NCBI RefSeq assembly: GCF_004310345.1
Contig: NZ_SISK01000001.1
Span: 496,001-560,000 of the forward strand
Length of the DNA stretch: 64,000 nucleotides
DNA from: Paracoccus subflavus
GTDB taxonomy: Bacteria > Pseudomonadota > Alphaproteobacteria > Rhodobacterales > Rhodobacteraceae
Direction of reading: 5' to 3'
Every line of letters begins with the position of its first letter. The stretch's first letter is position 1. The notes under the pieces were generated by a model that did not search any database, was not told the origin of the DNA, and saw only the letters and a list, made by a program, of their open reading frames with translations. Positions 60,692-64,000 of this stretch are shown one piece after another. A program made the translations under genes and the position numbers.

Positions 60692-61927
60692 ATGTTGAGA
60701 ACATCACGAGGCGCCGCTTCGGCGCTCGGAGTCCTGTTGCTTGCCGGTGCTGCATTCGGACAGGATGCAGAACCGATTAAGCTGGGTGTCTTGGAAGACC
60801 AGTCTGGCGATTTCGCCCTTGCCACTATCGGCAAGGTGCACGCGATCCAACTTGCAGCAGAAGAGATAAATGCTGCCGGTGGCATCGACGGCCGACCGCT
60901 GGAGCTTGTCGAGTACGACACCCAGTCTGACAACACCCGTTATCAGGAGTTCATGCGCCGGGCCCTGCAGCGCGACAAGGTGGATGTCGTTTTTGCAGGC
61001 TTTTCCTCGGCCTCGCGTGAGGCCTATCGCCCTATCGTCAACCAGTTCGATGGGCTGGCTTTCTATAACAACCAGTATGAAGGCGGGGTCTGCGATGCGA
61101 ACATGATCGTAACGGGCGCTGTTCCAGAACAGCAATTCTCGACCCTGCTGCCCTATATGATCGAGAACTATGGCCCGAACGTTTATACGATCGCCGCCGA
61201 CTACAATTTTGGTCAAATCTCGGCCGAATGGGTGCGCAACATCGTCGCAGAAAATGGCGGCACCATGGTGGGCGAGGAATTCATTCCTCTGGGAGTGTCG
61301 CAGTTCTCCCAGACGATCCAAAACATCCAAGGCGCCAAGCCGGACTTCGTCGTGACGCTGCTGGTGGGCACCGCGCAGGCGTCTTATTACGAACAGGCGG
61401 GCGCGGCGAACCTGAACCTGCCGATGGCCTCTTCGGTGAACGTGGGGCAAGGCTATGAACACAAGCGGTTCACGCCGCCCAGTCTCAAGGACATGTATGC
61501 GACCGTGAACTATGTCGAGGAGATCGACAGCCCTGCCAGCAAGGAATTCGTTGAAAAGTTCCGCGCCAAGTTCCCGGACGAGCCCTATATCAACCAGGAG
61601 GCCAGCAACTCCTACGCTGCGGTCTATCTCTACAAGCAACTGGTTGAGCGCGCGAAGTCAACCGAATTGGCCGAGATCCGCAAGGTGATTGCCGAGGGAG
61701 ATGTCTGCGTCGACGGGCCTGGCGGCCAGATGTGCATCGACCCCAAAAGCCAGCATGTCTCGCACACGATCCATCTGGCGCATGTCACCGAGGACCATTC
61801 AGTCGAGTTTCCGACCAAGTGGGAGGCGATCAAGCCTTATTGGCTGGGCGAGGCGGGCTGCGATCTGACCGTCAGCGATCCAAGCGAACAATACACGCCG
61901 TCGAACCCGCCCCCGGCGAACGGCTGA
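60692..61927 (+). CDS. Urea/short-chain-amide ABC transporter, substrate-binding protein
   Basis: The 411-residue protein has a signal peptide (ASALGVLLLAGAAFGQDA) and AAGGAG before ATG 60692. The periplasmic-binding type 1 fold shows IKLGVLEDQSGDFALATIGK, INAAGGIDGRPLELVEYDTQ, FAGFSSASREAYRPIVNQFD and FYNNQYEGGVCDANMIVTGA. The sequence type is that of UrtA and FmdD. It shares ancestry with the AmiC-like sensor two genes upstream. It feeds the permeases that follow. Confidence 0.88.
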   Translation: MLRTSRGAASALGVLLLAGAAFGQDAEPIKLGVLEDQSGDFALATIGKVHAIQLAAEEINAAGGIDGRPLELVEYDTQSDNTRYQEFMRRALQRDKVDVVFAGFSSASREAYRPIVNQFDGLAFYNNQYEGGVCDANMIVTGAVPEQQFSTLLPYMIENYGPNVYTIAADYNFGQISAEWVRNIVAENGGTMVGEEFIPLGVSQFSQTIQNIQGAKPDFVVTLLVGTAQASYYEQAGAANLNLPMASSVNVGQGYEHKRFTPPSLKDMYATVNYVEEIDSPASKEFVEKFRAKFPDEPYINQEASNSYAAVYLYKQLVERAKSTELAEIRKVIAEGDVCVDGPGGQMCIDPKSQHVSHTIHLAHVTEDHSVEFPTKWEAIKPYWLGEAGCDLTVSDPSEQYTPSNPPPANG

Positions 61928-61989
61928 TCCCTGCTTTGTCCGGGCGGCCCTGCCCGCCTGGACGCCACCACGATCAAAGGGGCCGTCTT

Positions 61990-62862
61990 GTGGACATCTT
62001 CAATCTGATCTTCAGCTTTCTTTACCAGTTCGGCGATGCCTTCGCCTTTCTGGTTCTCAGCGCCTGCGGACTGGCCGTCATCTTTGGCATGATGGGCGTC
62101 ATCAATCTTGCTCATGGCGAGTTCATCATGTGCGGGGCATATGTCTCTACCAGCGCGGCCCATGCAGGTCTGCCCCTGCCGCTTGCCATCATTGCCGGGG
62201 CAGTTGCCGCAGGTATCGCGGGCATGATCGTCGAACTGGCTGTGATCCGCCCTCTGTATCAGCGCCCCCTGGACACCATCGTCGCAACCTGGGGCATTTC
62301 CATGATTGTGACGCAAGGAACGCTGATTGTCCTAGGCCCCAGCATGCAGGGCGTTGGCACCCCCTTCGGCAGCTTCACGCTGGGCGGCTATTCCTATTCC
62401 GTTTATCGCGTCATCCTGATGATCGCCGCCGTGGGCACCTTGGTCCTGTTGTGGCTGATGTTCACCCGCACGCGGTTTGGCCTTTTGTCGCGTGCTACTA
62501 TCCAAGTCCCCCATGTGGCCGAGGCTATGGGCGTCAACACCAACCTGATCTACAGCCTGACCTTCGGTCTTGGCGCAGGGCTGGCCGGACTGGCGGGCGG
62601 GCTCTACGCACCAACGATGACACTGGTGCCCACCATGGGCGCGTCCTTCATGGTCGAGGCCTTTGTCACCGTCGTCGTCGGCGGTGCCGACATCTTCCTG
62701 GGAACGGCCCCCGCCGCCGCCATCCTTGGCATCATCAAAGCGGCGCTGACCGGCTGGCAGGGACAGCTTGCGGGCCAGATCGGTCTGTTGATTGCCGTCA
62801 TCATCGTCATCCGCATCCTGCCCCGCGGGATCAGCGGAAAAATCCTGAAAGAAAGGGCCTGA
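61990..62862 (+). CDS. Urea/amide ABC transporter permease, UrtB/LivH type
   Basis: The 290-residue permease starts at GTG 61990, with AAAGGGG upstream. It has about eight helices. GLAVIFGMMGVINLAHGEFI near the N-terminus is the LivH-family signature, and LGAGLAGLAGGLYAPTMTLV and VEAFVTVVVGGADIFLGTAP are in the second half. Substrate is inferred from the UrtA/FmdD-like binding protein. Confidence 0.9.
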   Translation: MDIFNLIFSFLYQFGDAFAFLVLSACGLAVIFGMMGVINLAHGEFIMCGAYVSTSAAHAGLPLPLAIIAGAVAAGIAGMIVELAVIRPLYQRPLDTIVATWGISMIVTQGTLIVLGPSMQGVGTPFGSFTLGGYSYSVYRVILMIAAVGTLVLLWLMFTRTRFGLLSRATIQVPHVAEAMGVNTNLIYSLTFGLGAGLAGLAGGLYAPTMTLVPTMGASFMVEAFVTVVVGGADIFLGTAPAAAILGIIKAALTGWQGQLAGQIGLLIAVIIVIRILPRGISGKILKERA

Positions 62863-62864
62863 AA

Positions 62865-63932
62865 ATGGCCGACCACTCTCGGTTGCGCGCGGCTCTCCGC
62901 CTGATCGAAGGGCCGCAGACCATCGGCCGCGGCCCGAAATTCTGGATGGGCTTTGCCATCGTCCTGGCTGGCGCCTGCGCCTATCCGATGTTCGCCGACA
63001 GCTACGATGTCGGCAACAACGTCTATTTCTTCAACTGGTTGTTCATGGCCATGGGCCTCTCGCTGATCTGGGGCTATGGGGGATCGCTGAGCTTCGGACA
63101 GACGGCGTTCTTCGGTGTCGCGGGCTATTGCTATGGCGTCCTGACGATCAACCTGGGCGATGCCTATGGACTGACCCTGCTGTCAACTCTGATAGCGGTA
63201 GGGTTTAGCGCACTCTTTGCCGCTGTGCTGGGTTATTTTCTGTTCTTCGGACGCATCAACGGCGTGTTTTTGGGCATCGTATCGCTTTCGGTGACGCTGG
63301 TGCTGGAACGCTTCATGGCGCAGACCGCCGGCCCACAGTGGGCCATCGGCTCGGCGCGGCTGAACGGGTTCAACGGCATGGGGGGCATGCCTTCGCTGAC
63401 GATCCCCTGGCCGGGCGGGAGCATCGTGCTGTTTCCAGATCTGCCGCTGTACTACCTGACGCTTGCGCTTCTGGTGGTGATCTATCTGGCCCTGCGCATG
63501 CTGGTCAACTCGCGCTTCGGCAACGTTCTGGTCGCGATCCGCGAAAATCCGCAGAGGGCCGAGATGCTGGGCTATGACATTCGAAAGTTCCAACTGGGCG
63601 GGTTTGTCATCGGGTCAGCCTTGGCGGGGCTGTCAGGGGTGCTTTACACGTCCTGGGGGAACTACATCACACCCGCCTCGATGGGGATGACCGCCGCCGC
63701 GCTGCCCATCGTCTGGGTCGCAGTCGGGGGGCGCGGCGACCTGACGACGACGCTTGTGGGCACCCTGGCAGTGCTGATCGTGTTCCAGCGGCTGACAATC
63801 CACGGCAGCCAGTATGCCCTGGTCGTCATGGGCATCCTGCTGGTCGTGACCGTCCTGGTTGCCCCACGCGGCATTGTGATGGGCGTCGCGGATGCTTCAA
63901 GCCGCCTGATTCGCAGAAAGGACACCCGCTGA
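62865..63932 (+). CDS. Urea/amide ABC transporter permease, UrtC/LivM type
   Basis: The 355-residue permease starts at ATG 62865, 2 bases after the previous stop. It has about ten helices. LSLIWGYGGSLSFGQTAFFG is the LivM-family signature, and NVLVAIRENPQRAEMLGYDI is the conserved cytosolic loop that contacts the ATPase. Its TGA overlaps the next ATG (TGATG). Confidence 0.9.
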   Translation: MADHSRLRAALRLIEGPQTIGRGPKFWMGFAIVLAGACAYPMFADSYDVGNNVYFFNWLFMAMGLSLIWGYGGSLSFGQTAFFGVAGYCYGVLTINLGDAYGLTLLSTLIAVGFSALFAAVLGYFLFFGRINGVFLGIVSLSVTLVLERFMAQTAGPQWAIGSARLNGFNGMGGMPSLTIPWPGGSIVLFPDLPLYYLTLALLVVIYLALRMLVNSRFGNVLVAIRENPQRAEMLGYDIRKFQLGGFVIGSALAGLSGVLYTSWGNYITPASMGMTAAALPIVWVAVGGRGDLTTTLVGTLAVLIVFQRLTIHGSQYALVVMGILLVVTVLVAPRGIVMGVADASSRLIRRKDTR

Positions 63933-64000
63933 TGGCCATTCTGGAAACCCGCAAGCTGAACAAGCATTTCGGCGGCCTGCATGTCACCGGCAACATTGAT
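63932..64000 (+). CDS. ABC transporter ATP-binding protein, partial (C-terminus beyond right edge)
   Basis: Only 23 codons are visible (MAILETRKLNKHFGGLHVTG), the usual start of LivG/UrtD-type ATPases. The overlap with the LivM-type permease supports it. The Walker motifs lie outside the window. Confidence 0.85.
   Translation, partial: MAILETRKLNKHFGGLHVTGNID

Noticed and set aside
1-64000. CRISPR arrays, rRNA operons, complete insertion sequences or prophage
   Set aside because: No regularly spaced repeats, rRNA sequence, transposase or phage structural genes were seen.

Overview
The window is a GC-rich, gene-dense stretch of an alphaproteobacterial chromosome. Gene content and protein style point to Rhodobacteraceae and most likely Paracoccus or a close relative: an ScfR/PccR-type regulator, a DUF5930-M23 peptidase beside a bactofilin, tatABC followed by a DUF815 ATPase, HemP, a zur-znu locus and a B12-dependent class II ribonucleotide reductase. 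The genus is inferred from what I recognise in the proteins, not from a database search. Almost everything is ordinary core metabolism in short operons with overlapping stop/start codons (ATGA or TGATG). I see no CRISPR array, rRNA, complete insertion sequence or prophage.

Layout. 1-4.2 kb: two divergent XRE/ScfR-like regulators, then an M23 peptidase (probable TTG start) and a bactofilin. 4.3-7.1 kb: an FAH-family hydrolase and an SDR, then coaD and a CBS-domain protein on the other strand. 7.1-14.8 kb: a LysR regulator divergent from mmsA, an orphan protein with a PEP/VPLPA-CTERM-like tail, a YbdK-type carboxylate-amine ligase, and an acyl-CoA dehydrogenase, 3-hydroxyisobutyryl-CoA hydrolase and mmsB. 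Together these cover most of valine catabolism from isobutyryl-CoA to propionyl-CoA. 14.8-17.5 kb: a small secreted protein, tRNA-Gly(TCC), tadA, rluB with a long basic tail, and the tiny hemP. 17.6-20.7 kb: znuA divergent from zur-znuC-znuB, with two Zur-like boxes between them. 20.9-27.6 kb: small secreted proteins, a HugZ-like protein, lpdA, an MFS transporter, queA, bfd-bfr and gph. 27.7-36.4 kb: glmU-glmS, an FMN riboswitch with ribH, a hybrid histidine kinase with two receivers, and a TPP enzyme. 36.4-40.3 kb: tatABC-DUF815, marC and a retropepsin-like protease. 40.3-50.7 kb: a PhoD-like phosphatase, an AGE-family epimerase, terC, a CNNM/CorC protein, glutaryl-CoA dehydrogenase with a CoA-transferase, a 5'-nucleotidase-like protein and a Bax-inhibitor-1 protein. 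51.1-58.4 kb: an XRE regulator, hisN-like, mgtE, 5-FTHF cyclo-ligase and nrdJ.

From about 58.5 kb the DNA looks less GC-rich and the gene set changes. An AmiC-like amide sensor and AmiR-like ANTAR antiterminator are followed by a urea/short-chain-amide type ABC transporter (binding protein, two permeases, start of an ATPase that runs off the right edge). A terminator-like hairpin lies just before amiC. This is the most accessory-looking part and the best candidate for a less well described regulated system, probably controlling amide or urea uptake by transcription antitermination.

Working links: the valine cluster ends in propionyl-CoA, and the regulator at 863 belongs to the family that senses short-chain acyl-CoA. 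TTTGC/GCAAA motifs occur before that regulator, before the FAH gene and before mmsA. Metal handling is also prominent (zur-znu, hemP, bfd-bfr, mgtE, terC).
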